A stretch of DNA of 64,000 nt from Grammothele lineata (Eukaryota; Basidiomycota; Agaricomycetes; Polyporales; Polyporaceae), in NCBI GenBank assembly GCA_002150815.3, contig NDFF03000317.1:124001-188000 (forward strand), written 5' to 3'. Under the pieces are notes generated by a model. The model ran no database searches and was not told where the DNA came from. It saw only the letters and a list, made by a program, of their open reading frames with translations. Position numbers and translations under genes: made by a program. Shown here one piece after another: positions 23,200 to 34,597 of the stretch; positions within the stretch are counted from its first letter, which is position 1; each line of letters starts with the position of its first letter.

Positions 23200-24864
23200 A
23201 TGGCCGCCCCAGACATCCCATCGAACAGTGCGTTGCTGTAGGTCTGAGGTATTACGCACGGAGTCCGATTACTCACTAGCACCACCTACCACTAGTACGG
23301 GTCCCCCAGTGAGTATCAACTACTAAGAGGCGTCTAGACAGCCAGCATTCTCATAATGGATTCATAGCTTGTAGGGCATTTGCTCAATTACGGTCTGTTC
23401 GGCGTCCTATCTGTTCAAGTCTGTGAGTGGCATTTGAGAAACCAAAATCATACGTATCCCTCACACATTACCGTGCATCTAGATAACTATTATCTCGCCT
23501 TTCCCAACGATCCTTCCCGTCTCAAGGTATTCGGTAGAGTACCATTTTGTACCGCGCAAATAAGTTCGGACAACTGACTGATTGTAATGCCAGTCTACGG
23601 GCTCTATTTCGTAGAGTTTGTGCAGGTCGTTCTGGCCTCCCACGACGCTTTCGAAGTATACGGGAGAGGGTGGGGGGATTTAGATGCTCTCGACAGCCCG
23701 CAATGGCTGTGGTTCGATGTCCCGCTCATAAGTGGCCTTGGTAACTGTTCCAGTGCTGCCTTGATCATCTTCAGTACACCGATGTCTTCCCAGTGTCCGC
23801 AACAGTGCAGTGCTTCTTCGCCTGGAGGATCTTTGTTATCAGCAAATTGTACCTTTTGCCCACCCTCGTTGTACTGGTAAGACTACTTCGGATTCAAGAC
23901 GTTGTAATCCGCTAACATCCCTCACAGGTTGCTCTGATGCAGGGATCCGCTGCAGTCGCTTGTGGCATCATTGTGCGTGTGCATATCACACGTCCGACCT
24001 TGACCTCACACACAGTTTTCTTCAATAGACTGGGCCCATGGGGATCAATAACAACGCCGACATCCAAGAGAAGGCCCACACCGTCCTGATTGTTTGGCTT
24101 GGTGGGAGCGCAACGTGCGACATCATCATTGCGTTGAGCATGACATATTTTGTATGTGCACATGCCGCCTAGTTTTGAACTTGTATTAAATGCGATGGCG
24201 CCTCAGCTGTCGAGGGAGCGTCAAGGGTTTCGGGCATCCAGCAAGCTCATCACCCGGCTCATGCGAGTGACAGTGGAGACCGGCATAGCTACGGCCTCCT
24301 TGGCATGCCTTGACCTCATTTTTTGCATGGTCTTCGCGCACAGCAACCTACACATGGCTCCGTGAGTTGAATCCCTGGCTAGGCACTCACCGCCGATTAC
24401 TTAGGAACCTGCCCAGTGCTTTCATTCTCAGCAAGCTCTACACGAACTCAGCTCTGCTTATCTTCAACAACCGCACACAGATGCGCGGCATGCGGGGCGT
24501 GGTGCAGACTTTCACTGGTACCATCGGGCAATCTTTGCAGCCCACCATCAAAGACAGCACGGAGGTTCTAAACCATGATGTTTCCCAAGAGTTCTCTTTG
24601 GCTAAATTGTCCAAGAACGTCGGAAACAGCGAGCATACGAGCACCCCGCGCAATGCCTCTCCCGACTCCCGCAAGGCCGCACCGATCATCGGTACGTATA
24701 TCGTTCTTGATTCTTATCGCCGTGAGCTGAGGGATTTCAAGAGAACTGGTCTGTCACGGGTGAAGAAGAGCTTGAACGCGTGTGAACTATGTAATCTCGC
24801 GTACAAGCATTTGGCTACTTGTAACATAATGATATCTGCAGATGAACCGTCAGCTCAGTTCTAG
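23200..24864 (+). CDS. DUF6534 seven-transmembrane protein
   Basis: Reconstructed from eleven exons (23200-23237, 23296-23308, 23368-23422, 23483-23533, 23594-23740, 23794-23876, 23928-23972, 24029-24151, 24207-24361, 24405-24691, 24842-24864), summing to 1020 nt and 339 residues. It opens MAAPDIPSNSALLTGPPL and then runs through hydrophobic helices with family hallmarks: LLNYGLFGVLSVQV, YYLAFPNDPSRLKV, YGLYFVEFVQVVLASHDAF, VQCFFAWRIFVISKLY, TVLIVWLGGSATCDIIIAL, RVTVETGIATASLACLDL and ILSKLYTNSALLIFNNR. The C-terminal tail is hydrophilic and Ser/Thr-rich. The family is large in mushrooms, predicted to have seven helices, and has no known function. Because most exons are under 160 nt, the gene is nearly invisible to simple frame searches. 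All splice sites are GT-AG. The first ATG matches the family start. Confidence 0.88.
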
Positions 24865-25105
24865 CGGGCGACTATGACATCGGAATTGAGGGAGACTCAC
24901 CATCCCGGTACAACCGAGATTACAGGCTTCTGTTCCCCACAGTAGAATCTATGAGTGGCTTTCCGAAGATACCACTTCGTGGACAGAGTAAGGCATGAGG
25001 AGAGACGCCGAGTGTAACCACACCGAGCTCGTCGCAAGCTTCGATTTTTAACAGAATACCGCAACCCAATACAAAAACCAAATAACGCAACAAAGTCCCA
25101 AAGAG

Positions 25106-27359
25106 TCAGTCCAATGCGCAGTACGCTAAGTCCGCGGGGTGCCAGTTCTCCTCCCAGGACTTCCCTAGGTCATCTTGACGGGGCGCTAGAGCGGCCCAGC
25201 ACTCCGCGGGCGACGTGCTCGGGAGCACTTCGACGGATGGCATCCAGATATCTGTATAGGTTCAGTCAAAACACTGATGCGTATGGCAGACAAGCAAAAT
25301 ACTCACGACGCGCTGTCCCGTCCCGGACGTCCTTCCACATGGAGAAGCTCGCAAACTGCTCCCAGAGCCCCTTCACCGAGATTCTACGCTCGGGGTCGAC
25401 CTCCAACATCTATGGCAGAAAGGCACGGTGAGGGTCCTGAACCTTGGGCAACACAGGCAATGACGTACCTGCAGCAGTATCAACTGAAACTCGAGGTCGA
25501 GCTTCGCCTTAGACAAGCTCTCCTTGTCAAGCGCGGCCACCTGTTTATGCTCTTCCGCGGCCTCCTCCACCGACCGCGCGCGGAACCGCGGGCCCCGATA
25601 CACACCAAGAACCTCCGCGAGCACCAGCCCCATGCTCCACACGTCCGCCCCAGTCCCGAAGGGCGCGCCGCGCACCATCTCGGGCGCCATGTACGGGTAC
25701 GTGCCGACGGGCACGGGCGCGCTCCGCCAGGACTCGTACTCCTCCGTGGGCACGCCGCGGGCCATGCCGAAGTCGGAGAGGACGGCGTGCCCGTCTGCGG
25801 CGATGAGCACGTTGTTCGGCTTGATGTCAAAGTGTGCGACGCCGAGTTCGCGGAGGGCGCAGAGCGCGCATATCTGGGGTTGGGGTGAGACGAGAAGACA
25901 GGAAGACGGAAGCGGGAGGCACGGACCAGTTCCTGCGCGTAGAGGTGCCGGTCGTGCCATGTCAGTGGCATTTGGATCTTCAGGATCGTGTATAAATCCA
26001 CTGGATGGAGAGGCTAAACAACGCAGCCTTCGTCAGCCCCTTCTACCCCCACGAACAACGCCCACGCCGCCTACTCACCATGACGAAAAACACCCTCTCC
26101 GCCTCCTCCCACGCCATCAGCAGCGGCATCAAGTACCGCGCCCCCTCCTCCCTCCCCTCCCTCTGCCGCTCGTGCACGGACACCATCGACTCCCTTTCGC
26201 GCGCAAAGTTCGCCCTGCGGAAGTTCATCCTCGCCGCGGCCGCCTTGTGCACGACCTTGAGCGCGTACGCGCTCCCCCCGCGCACTGCGCGCACCACGCA
26301 GCCCGTCGCCCCAGCGCCGAGCTTGTGCGTTACGGTGAACTCGACGCCGTTGCTGCCCACTGTCGGCCACGAGCTGTTGAGTTGGGGTCGTGGGGCGGGA
26401 AGGACGATCTCGTCGTTGGGGTCGTGGCAGGAGACGAACTTCTGCTGTTGCTGTGGGACGTGGGGTGGTGGAATCCACGCGAAGGGGTCGTCTGGCAGCG
26501 TGGCCTCCACCGGGGGGCCCGCCCAGGCGAAGGGGTCGACCCGCTCGTCGTACGTGCCAAAGTAGTCGAAGTACGTCGGCGAGCGTGCAAGAGTGGGCGC
26601 GGGTGCTGGTGCGGGCGCGGGCGTCGGGCGTGCGGGTGCCGCGTACGCGTACGCATGCGGCGCGTCGATGCGGTATGCCTGCTCGTACCCCTGCTGGAAC
26701 AGGTAATGTTCCGGTTCCAACGCTCGGGGGAGCAAAGTTCCTGGCTGGACGTACGCGCCGTCTCGAGCGGGCCAGTGTTGGGTGTTTTGGTAAGCCGGCG
26801 GCCCAGGCGGAGCAGGGCTGCAGCACTCCGCGCAGGTGCACCGCTCCGAGGCGTATGGGGCCAACGTCGTTGTATACGGGGACCAGCGAGAAGGGGCCTG
26901 AGGCGTGGCGGCCTTTGCATTCAAGTTGGACGCGGGACTGGGGCTGGGACTGAGATAGAAACGTGGGGCGGCCAGGGCTGGACCACCGACCGCGCGCGAA
27001 CCACCGGACGTCCCCGTCCCACTGGTCTGCGCGTAGAACCCTCGATTGTTGCCGCGCGGCCCAGGCGCCTGCGTATCCCACTTGCCGTACTGGTGCTCCG
27101 ACTCATCTTGCCACGGGTCGAAGCAGAACTCGGGGTTCTTGACGCGGCGCACGGGCCCGAGCGCGCGATGGGTGTCGGGGTACGGGAAGGGGCGCGCCGC
27201 CCGGAACGTGGTGGACGGGCGCCTGAAGGTGGTCAGCTCGCGGGGTGGCGCGGGGTCGTGGTTGGCGACGCGCGAGGGCTTGAGCGCGCCGGCCTGGGGG
27301 AAAGCCTGCGCTTGAACGCGCTGGAGCAGGGTGTATTCGAAAGAGAAACCAGTGTACAT
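25106..27359 (-). CDS. Protein kinase with long proline-rich N-terminal region
   Basis: The ATG at 27359 opens about 330 residues of Pro/Ala/Tyr-rich, probably disordered sequence containing a small Cys patch (CTCAECC). The kinase domain then follows: glycine loop LGAGATGCVV, ATP lysine in YALKVVHK, catalytic loop GVAHFDIKPNNVL, metal motif SDFGMARG, and PYMAPEM closing the activation segment. WSMGLVLAEVLG is the F helix. The last exon ends WHPADLAYCALD at 25106. At least three introns fall inside the kinase domain (near 25950-26070, 25870 and 25430). The HRD arginine is replaced by Phe, making it a non-RD kinase. The catalytic Asp, Lys and Asn are present, so it is probably active. I could not assign a known family. 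An upstream non-coding or coding exon is possible. Confidence 0.85.
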
Positions 27360-29844
27360 GTTGTGCAAGCGTGTGTGAGGAGGAAGGTGAGAGAGAAGAC
27401 TGAGTGGTTTGGGCCGGTGGCGAGAGAGGTCGCGGACACGGAAGGGTGAGTGGCGTCGTCGGTGGCGGGGTAGACTTCGGGGCGTCGCACGCGGGTACAG
27501 TTCTCGCGATGGTAGAGGTTCTGGGGAAAGGAGGAGAGCGTGAGGGACCAGTCAGTTTTAACGAGCCCCACAAAGCGGCTTACCGCGGCCAGGCCGATTG
27601 TGGTACCCGCCACAGCGCCTTTGGCGCCCGCTTTGTCCGTCCAACACTAAAGAGCACGCCGCGTGGCGCTGAGGGCACGAGGCGTCCTCAATGCCACAAT
27701 GCCACTCCGAACCCTTCGCGTTACTTCTAAGGTGCTGCGGCAGGCGCGACGAGGAGGTCTCGAGGTGAAGGGCACGGCGTGAGCGAATTGGAGGCATGGG
27801 TGGGCTCGGGGTACCGTGGGCTGCTGGCGCGAGGCGAGGGAGATAAGTATAAGAGAAGAGGAGTGCGACGAGCTAGTTACCACATAAGAGATGCCACACG
27901 GTCCCAGCGCGGTCACTGGGAAGGGCGACGAGGCATTGCCCTGAGCAAGGGGTGCGTTCGGCGACCACATGCGCGGTTTCCCTGCGCGGAGATCCCAATG
28001 CTGGGTGGTCGACGTTCGCTTGCTCCACCGAGGAATAGCGCTACAATCGATGGGTTGTCAATGACAGTCGAGACGGGGTGAGACAAGATGAACCTATACC
28101 ACGAATAGCCGCCACTCACGGATTGTACGGAGGTCAACGACGGTCATTATGATGTTGCTAGAGTGCAACCTAGATCGATGGTTACTGGCTTAAACTGAAC
28201 GGACTTCTGCTTCAGCCCTGGTCCGTGATTGTGTTCGCAGTCGCCTTGTGTTGTAGTCGGGTCAACGCGGTGTGTTCGAACATCACAAGTCGAGCGCAGC
28301 ATCATACTCTGACCGTTCATAGTCATTCGTTCGTTATGCCCTACGTGACAATACGGATGGTTGTATTGAAAGAATTTAGTTGCGAACCCGTAGTATCCTA
28401 GAATATAGACCAGAAAGCTCTATCAAGAGATCGAGCTAGCTGGACGGAACGTAAGCCACGGCTAAGGGAAGGTATTTGATGACGACCGGGCTACCCACTG
28501 ATTCATCAACCCCATTTCTCCAACTACTCCAACTATGATTCGGGCGACCACAGTCGAACAGCTTACGAATTCGACCTCGTAGCGCCAAGTTCCGTACCTG
28601 TTACTGCGAAAGACTGTAGCCCCTGCACGAGACAAGGGGCGGAGACCTAGCAAGGTGTCAGTCAAGGATCAAAAATTGGGGAACGGCCACAACGTGGTGT
28701 ATCATACCTACTAACGCCGCCTAGACAGCTTTCCTTTCTGCCAGTGCTGACGTGGTGGTCCGTTTTGAGCGGGCTGACGTAGAATGACCCGTCTGGCCTG
28801 CTTCTAAAGTAAATAGACGGAACTAGGAGCCGCTACAGGTCGTACGACATGCCGACTCGTTCGTAGCCTCCTGCGCAGGGCGATGAGTAGCGTGGTCTTG
28901 GGTGCGTATATTTTTTGAATGTCGAGACGGATTGAGAATGACCCGGGCTCTTCATCAGTTCTCGAATATTCTTCTATAATAACACGGTCTTATGCGCAGC
29001 CTGCACAATGGGCAGATGAGTGAATTGTTGATATGACGACAAGAATATAGGGTTCTTGGATTACTCACCAGATGTATATAGGAGGATGCAGCGTCTATGT
29101 GGTGCGTTCGAATGACTATTTGCAAGTAATCGCCGTCAAGACATGACGGCATACTATAACGTAGGATTACAGGCTGGTTCTCGGACGGAGCTTGACCCGA
29201 GGCACAGTGCAGGTTCGTCGTGTACCTCGAGGTAGACAGCACTTCGAACCTTGATGGTCGGCCAACACGAAAGCGGCGCAAGGCAGGATCGACAGAGATT
29301 GACTTGCGGGTGAGAGCCGTCAGGTGACTTCCTGCGCTCGGCCAGGTAAATGAAGCGAAGGCCGCCAGGGTCGTCGGTCCACATTATCGGAGAGCCTGTC
29401 CGACGTCGTGTTGTTTGCCGAACGATAGTGGGCGTTCGTTGAGGTTACCGATTTTCTGCACAAACCGGGTATCAGGAATAGAACCTCACAGGCAAGCACA
29501 ACGGGGTTGACAACATTGTAATTTGCCGGACTGAGAAGGAGGAGAGAACAATGGGCAGCGGAGAGAGGTAAAAGGCAGAAGCAAAAAGACCAGCGCTGCC
29601 AAAACGGGGAGGACGGGCTCGCTAGCTCACGGTCACAGGACCGTGATCCGGGGGTGAAACGTTGGGGACTCGGGAACACGCGTTTCTTTCGTACCATCAC
29701 ATCCTCACTTCAATGCTCGCTATTTAGTCCACACCCCGCCCCCGCACTCGTTTCTCTTTCTCGTCATCGCCGAGTCCACCGCAGCTTGCGTTGCGCTGGT
29801 CATCGTCCACCTCGTCCTCCTCAACCCTTGGTTCATCCGACACT
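27360..29844. other. Long divergent spacer between kinase and 342-aa gene
   Basis: About 2.5 kb without a supportable gene. The two flanking genes point away from each other, so both promoters lie here. Short open frames (for example 29320-29697 minus, with an ATG at 29697) show no family signal. Confidence 0.4.
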
Positions 29845-30873
29845 ATGCAACTTCCGTCCTCGCAACCCCTCGCGTGTCGCACGAACCGCCCCCAGGCTCG
29901 CTCCCTCAAGGTCCACTTCAAGCTCCCGGTTCTCGCCAAGGGTTCCCCCACCGTCTCCGTTACCAACACCAACGCCGCCGCCCGCCTCGGCGTCCTCACC
30001 ATCGACCCACCTTGTACTCTCCCGGATACCACCCCCACGGGTCCTGTACCATTCCCCTCCGACCCCATTCCATGCCCGTCGAGGAAACGGGCTCACAGCG
30101 ACGACGGGTACGGCGGGCAGGATAAGGCTGTAGATAGGACAAACGGTACGACGACGATCCCCTTCCACCGCCGCATCTCCCACATCGACATTCTCCGCCG
30201 CCGTTCCAAGTCCTGCCTGGCCCCTTCACATCTCCCTACCGACATTACCAAGTCTGCGAACCTCTCCACCGCCATCGCATTCCCCTCCGTACCCAGCGCG
30301 CCCGCTCCCACCCCAGTAGTCTCGCGGAGACGAACGTCCGGGGCCCGCCGCGAGAGCATGAGCGCGGGCACTCCTCTGCCAGCACACCCGCACCCGCGGA
30401 AAGCTCGGCGGATTGCGCACGACGCGCAGTTTCTCGCATCCATGCACAGTAGCATCGCCCTCCACGTCCGGGCGCGGATCAACGACGGGGTGGCGCCTGC
30501 CGCGGGCGGTTCGGACGAGTACGCAGCGCAAGACGCGGTGCTCGCCGAGCGCATCTGGAACAACCTCCTCGACATGGGCTACAAACCTGTTTCTCCTGAA
30601 GTTCCTTCTGCGGCGTCTGAGGCGTCTGTAGCGGATGCTGCCCGTGAAGCTGCTGAGCGCGCGGCGCAGCGCACGAAGGAAATTTCCTCCGGTCCGCCGC
30701 TGCAAGAGCTGTCGTCGACCGCAGTGGCCCCCGTCCCCGTCCCGCGACTTGTTGCGACACTCATCATGCGCCATCGTGATCGCGCTGCGATCCGCCCGCG
30801 ACACATGGCGACACCCATCCCGCGTCGGTCGCCGCTCTCATCGACGACCGTGCCCATGGACGTCGACTGTTAG
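29845..30873 (+). CDS. Unrecognised conserved-looking protein, 342 aa, single exon
   Basis: An uninterrupted frame from ATG 29845 (MQLPSSQPLACRTNRPQ) to TAG-type end DVDC at 30873. It is rich in Pro, Ser, Ala and Arg, with several basic clusters (PSRKRAHSDD, FHRRISHIDILRRRSKS, HPHPRKARRI) that could serve as nuclear localisation signals. There is one likely helical region (HDAQFLASMHSSIALHVRARI ... ERIWNNLLDMGYKP) and an Ala/Glu-rich helix after it. The upstream sequence is pyrimidine-rich, as in many fungal promoters. Codon use is strongly GC3-biased on this strand. I do not recognise a domain and propose no function. An upstream TTG in frame (29791) is unlikely to be used. Confidence 0.7.
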   Translation: MQLPSSQPLACRTNRPQARSLKVHFKLPVLAKGSPTVSVTNTNAAARLGVLTIDPPCTLPDTTPTGPVPFPSDPIPCPSRKRAHSDDGYGGQDKAVDRTNGTTTIPFHRRISHIDILRRRSKSCLAPSHLPTDITKSANLSTAIAFPSVPSAPAPTPVVSRRRTSGARRESMSAGTPLPAHPHPRKARRIAHDAQFLASMHSSIALHVRARINDGVAPAAGGSDEYAAQDAVLAERIWNNLLDMGYKPVSPEVPSAASEASVADAAREAAERAAQRTKEISSGPPLQELSSTAVAPVPVPRLVATLIMRHRDRAAIRPRHMATPIPRRSPLSSTTVPMDVDC

Positions 30874-33579
30874 CTGTACTTCTTCGCGCCGCCTCGACGG
30901 CTGGCGTTCTATCTCGCACCGCGCGTACCCCATACCTTAGGCCCTCTTTAGACCCCCTCGATACGGCCAACCAGCCTCCTCCATTACGACCCCGTCCGGC
31001 GCCTTCCCGCCCACTGCCGCACGACGATTGTGAGTGATCTTCTCCCACACTCGCCACTGCTGTGTTGCTGACTTCTCCACAGATGACCTCCTCGTACCCT
31101 GCATAATCGTTAATACCTAATCTCTCCGCCTACTACTACCCTCTCTCGGCTTCCGTATCGTCTCGGTCTCCCGGCCTCGCTTGGTTTAGGCCCGCGCCCC
31201 TCCCTCTCTCTCCATCTTTTACCTCGGTTGAATCCTCGTTGTCACCTCACCGCTTTCGCATCGCATCCACGCGCATATACAAACTAGTAGTACATACTGT
31301 ATCCCTACCCTCCCTCCCTCCTTCCTTTACTCCTTTATCCATCTCCTCCATCTCTCCCGCCCGCCCTGTGAGCTCCCGATGGGCATCCACATCCCTACCC
31401 TCCCATCCTTCTTCCTTCGTTAACTGACACCCGCTGTCGCACACACACAACCCCGTTACGCGCCTTCCCGCTCGCTGCAGGCCCTCCGACAGGACGGCGC
31501 GCCGAGCAGGCCTACTCTGAGTCCCCCCCTCCTCCTTCTCCTCCCTCCTGCAACCCGCAGCCCGTTGCGAGCACTGCAGTCTGCAGTACTAGTCGGGGTT
31601 GAAGGGCCGTGGGGGTGACGCACTTTCGCATGCATGTAGATAGATCGCTACATGAAGTCCTATGGAATAAGAACTTCTGGTCTTGCGGATTTTCCGTGTG
31701 GGTAGGACGAGGAGCGAGCTGAAAGGCTGCTTGGAGTGGGGCCCGCCGCCCGAGTCAACTCGTCCGAAACTAGGTGGCGTGCGGCGGATTCGAAAATGCG
31801 CCTCGCGCTCGGAGCTCGGGACGAGTCATAGCCGGTAGCCGGGTTTGATTGTAATGAGGTGAGTCGGCTTTTGCATCTCCTTCAAGTCAGCTTCCCCAGC
31901 GCCAGTCATCTACTGTGTTCCTGCAAATAGTGTATCCATCTCTGTGGATGACGTCTCTGTATGCTGTGCCCCTGCGCAACGCTCGGGTCAATATCGCCAC
32001 GTATACGGAACCCGGGCCCCCGCATCTTACTGCCAGAATCAGTTCCGGATTCCTACTTTCGCAGCGTACTTCATTACAAGTTTGGCAAGAAGCATCTCCC
32101 TCACTGAACACAATCAATGAGGGAGGAATCGTACCTGCTGATAATACTTTCCGCAGGTTGCATGTGCCGCATTCTGCGAGCTCGTATCCCGAGCCGAGAC
32201 TCAGGTAAGTCAAGCGTACACGTTGGGAATCTTTGCTTCGACGTAACGTTGATCTTTACAAGTGTTTAGGGTCTCGTATGCTCGGGCGACGTGCCAGGCC
32301 GTCAATGACGTGGTGTTGTTATGGCCGAGACCTGTCGAGCCCCTTGGCCGCCTAGGGTCGCGCGCAAGTAACTATTCTCATGTCCTCACCGCCGCGCGCT
32401 CTAATATCACCGCCTTTACGCCGTGTAGGAAAAATGACCGCAATACGTTACGAAGCCCCCAGACGTCACCCTTTTCACTCCTTCGCCACGCATGGCCGAG
32501 GGCTAGATTCAAAGCGTCTCCATTTCCCCGCCTCACGGTCTCGGACGGATATTCGTATCTGGTTCGGGGCCCGTCTTCGTTTGCGCTGACTGCAGGAGCG
32601 CCTTTTCCGAGATGCGCCTGCCGCGGCACCCAGTCCCACGGCAAGGGTCCATGACCGCTACAAACCCCGAGGCGGCGCGTACACTGCGGTTCTGAATGGG
32701 TGGGGGAGGGCCATTGGCGCATCAGGTACATAGGTTCCGCGCTGATTGGGTGGTTGAGATGACGACAGAAATTTCCGATTAACTTTACCTCTTAGACGCA
32801 CGCAGTGTTGTGGGGCGGGTGCAAACCCGCGCACATACAGCATCGAGGACGTCATACCCGCGACGAGCTGGGGCGAAGGAGGACGTCGTCAGCGCGTTCA
32901 GCGCGGCGAACGGTCAGAAGGTATGCTTGATGTCAGTCTGACTTCCGATCTTGGCAGGATCATTATGCGGGGTCGTTGGCCTTTTAGTTTCATGCACCTA
33001 AAAGAATGAACGCCGAGCACGGACATAGCGTCACAGACGGTGGCGGCCGCTAACAACGGACTTGTTGGTACTACTCCCGTCCAGCTCGTCTCCCACGCCT
33101 TTGCTAACTTTACGGGGAGAACAGATGAACACACCTCCGTGGCGTGGCGGATCCCTACGAACCTTGTCCTCCGCGGCACCGGGGGCACGGCGCTGCCCGT
33201 GCCGCTCCATGCCGACCTCGACGTCGAAGCTGCGAACCCGTGCTGCTGTGCTCGTGGTGCGGTGCCAGGTACGAACACTCTTGCGTTGTGGAATTTTGTT
33301 CTCTATTTCTGGAGCTCGTATTTGGAGCAGGACGGCGCGATGGCGTCCGGAGTGGAGTATCTGCTTGTGTTGACTGCTCGTTCCGGCATGTCTGCCGTTA
33401 CAGTCGGTTGTGAACCCCGCGCTGACGACGTAGACATAGCGCATACCTGCGTTGTTTGTGCGCGCGGTCATGACGGGAATTTCCCCTGTGACGTTTGAAG
33501 ACAAGGGTGCAACCAGAAGTGACAAGCAGATGACGAGTATCTGAGGATATCAAGTTCATCATCAGCTCTCGAGGAAAGG
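30874..33579. other. Intergenic with a 600-nt pyrimidine-rich tract
   Basis: From about 30960 to 31560 the plus strand is very C/T-rich (runs of CCCTCCCTCC, CTCTCTC). This may be 3' UTR of the preceding gene or an unannotated promoter. The rest has no supportable gene. The longer open frames at 32900-33500 on both strands lack ATG starts and family matches. Confidence 0.4.
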
Positions 33580-33587
33580 TATAAAGG
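33580..33587 (+). promoter_or_regulatory. TATA box of hydrophobin 1
   Basis: TATAAAGG, 81-88 bases upstream of the start codon of the hydrophobin gene. Strong TATA boxes are usual for highly expressed hydrophobins. Confidence 0.6.
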
Positions 33588-33667
33588 TCGGACGGAATCC
33601 TGGGCTGTTCCCCAGGTCGAAACACTCACTCGCCCTTCACACCGCGTCCCCTCACACTCTCAACACA

Positions 33668-34116
33668 ATGTTTGCTCGTGCTGTTGCCGTCGCGGTCTCT
33701 GCTCTCCCTCTCCTTGCGGCCGCCAGCCCCCTCGAGACCCGTCAAGATACCTGCAGCACCGGTCCTATTCAATGTTGCCAGTCCACTGAGATGGTAGGAT
33801 CTTAGCGCAAATGCTTCAGGCTGCACGATGCTGACTATTCTCCCTTCAGGCTAGTTCGGCAGCTGGCGCGGCCCTGTTGGGCCTCCTTGGCATCGTGGTG
33901 CAGGATGTCAATGTTCTTCTCGGCGTGACTTGCTCCCCTATCACTGTCATCGGCGTCGGCGGCAGTGGCAGCTGCGACGCTCAGGCCGTTTGCTGCCAGG
34001 ACAACAGCCATGTATGTGTATTCATGCCCTTCGAGCGCATTTTAATTTGGACCTGACATCCGCCGGTTACGCAGGGTGGCCTCGTCTCCATTGGATGTGT
34101 GCCGGTGACCCTTTGA
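33668..34116 (+). CDS. Class I hydrophobin 1
   Basis: Three exons (33668-33793, 33850-34011, 34075-34116) give 109 residues. The signal peptide [20 protein letters not shown] is followed by the eight-cysteine pattern: C, CC (IQCCQS), C (VTCSP), C (GSCDA), CC (AVCCQD), C (IGCVP). The loop between the third and fourth cysteines is long and hydrophobic, as in class I proteins. Hydrophobins are secreted, self-assemble at air-water interfaces and coat aerial hyphae and fruit bodies. Both introns sit at the same codon positions as in hydrophobins 2 and 3 of this window. Confidence 0.95.
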
Positions 34117-34597
34117 GATATTCAGGACTTGATTTGAACGAGGACGTTGGACTTGTACTACTTGTCGATTGAACGATGTCTTGTACGAAAGATGTAACAT
34201 GTTCTGGATACCATTCACGCTGTACGAGTGCTTAAGTGATCGTCGACCAGACCTCACAAGAGCGCTCGGAGTGACTTCCAAGACTCTCGGCTAGACTCGG
34301 CTGCACAAGATGAGGGCGGCGTGCGAAAGTGACGAAAGCGTCGTGCACCACATGACCGTGACGAGACGCGTCCAGCACGTGTTTAACCTACCCACGTGGT
34401 CCCCACAGCGTGCCACCAACGCGCGTGTGCGGTTCTCCGCCCGAGACCGTCCATCTCGTCCTTTCCCTGGTTTCCTCCTGCTTAGTCTTGTCTTGTTCAT
34501 CTCTGTCAGGGCAGGCTTCTCCCTCACTTCTGAAAGAAAGGAGATACGAGCACACTACTCCACGAGATCGATACTCTGACCACCGTCGGCAACCACT
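34117..34597. other. Spacer between hydrophobin 1 and Rap1 homolog
   Basis: 480 bases, probably the hydrophobin 3' UTR and the Rap1-type gene promoter. No distinct element recognised. Confidence 0.4.

Noticed and set aside
23973..24028. Apparent frameshift in the DUF6534 gene
   Set aside because: A 56-nt intron explains the frame change and gives the family sequence on both sides.
26043..27449. Long open frames on the plus strand opposite the kinase gene
   Set aside because: Strong GC3 bias of the real minus-strand gene suppresses stops on the other strand. The plus-strand product is Arg/Gly-rich with no domain.
32898..33525. Open frames on both strands before hydrophobin 1
   Set aside because: No ATG, no consistent splice model, no recognised motif. 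Both strands open equally, as in GC-rich chance frames.
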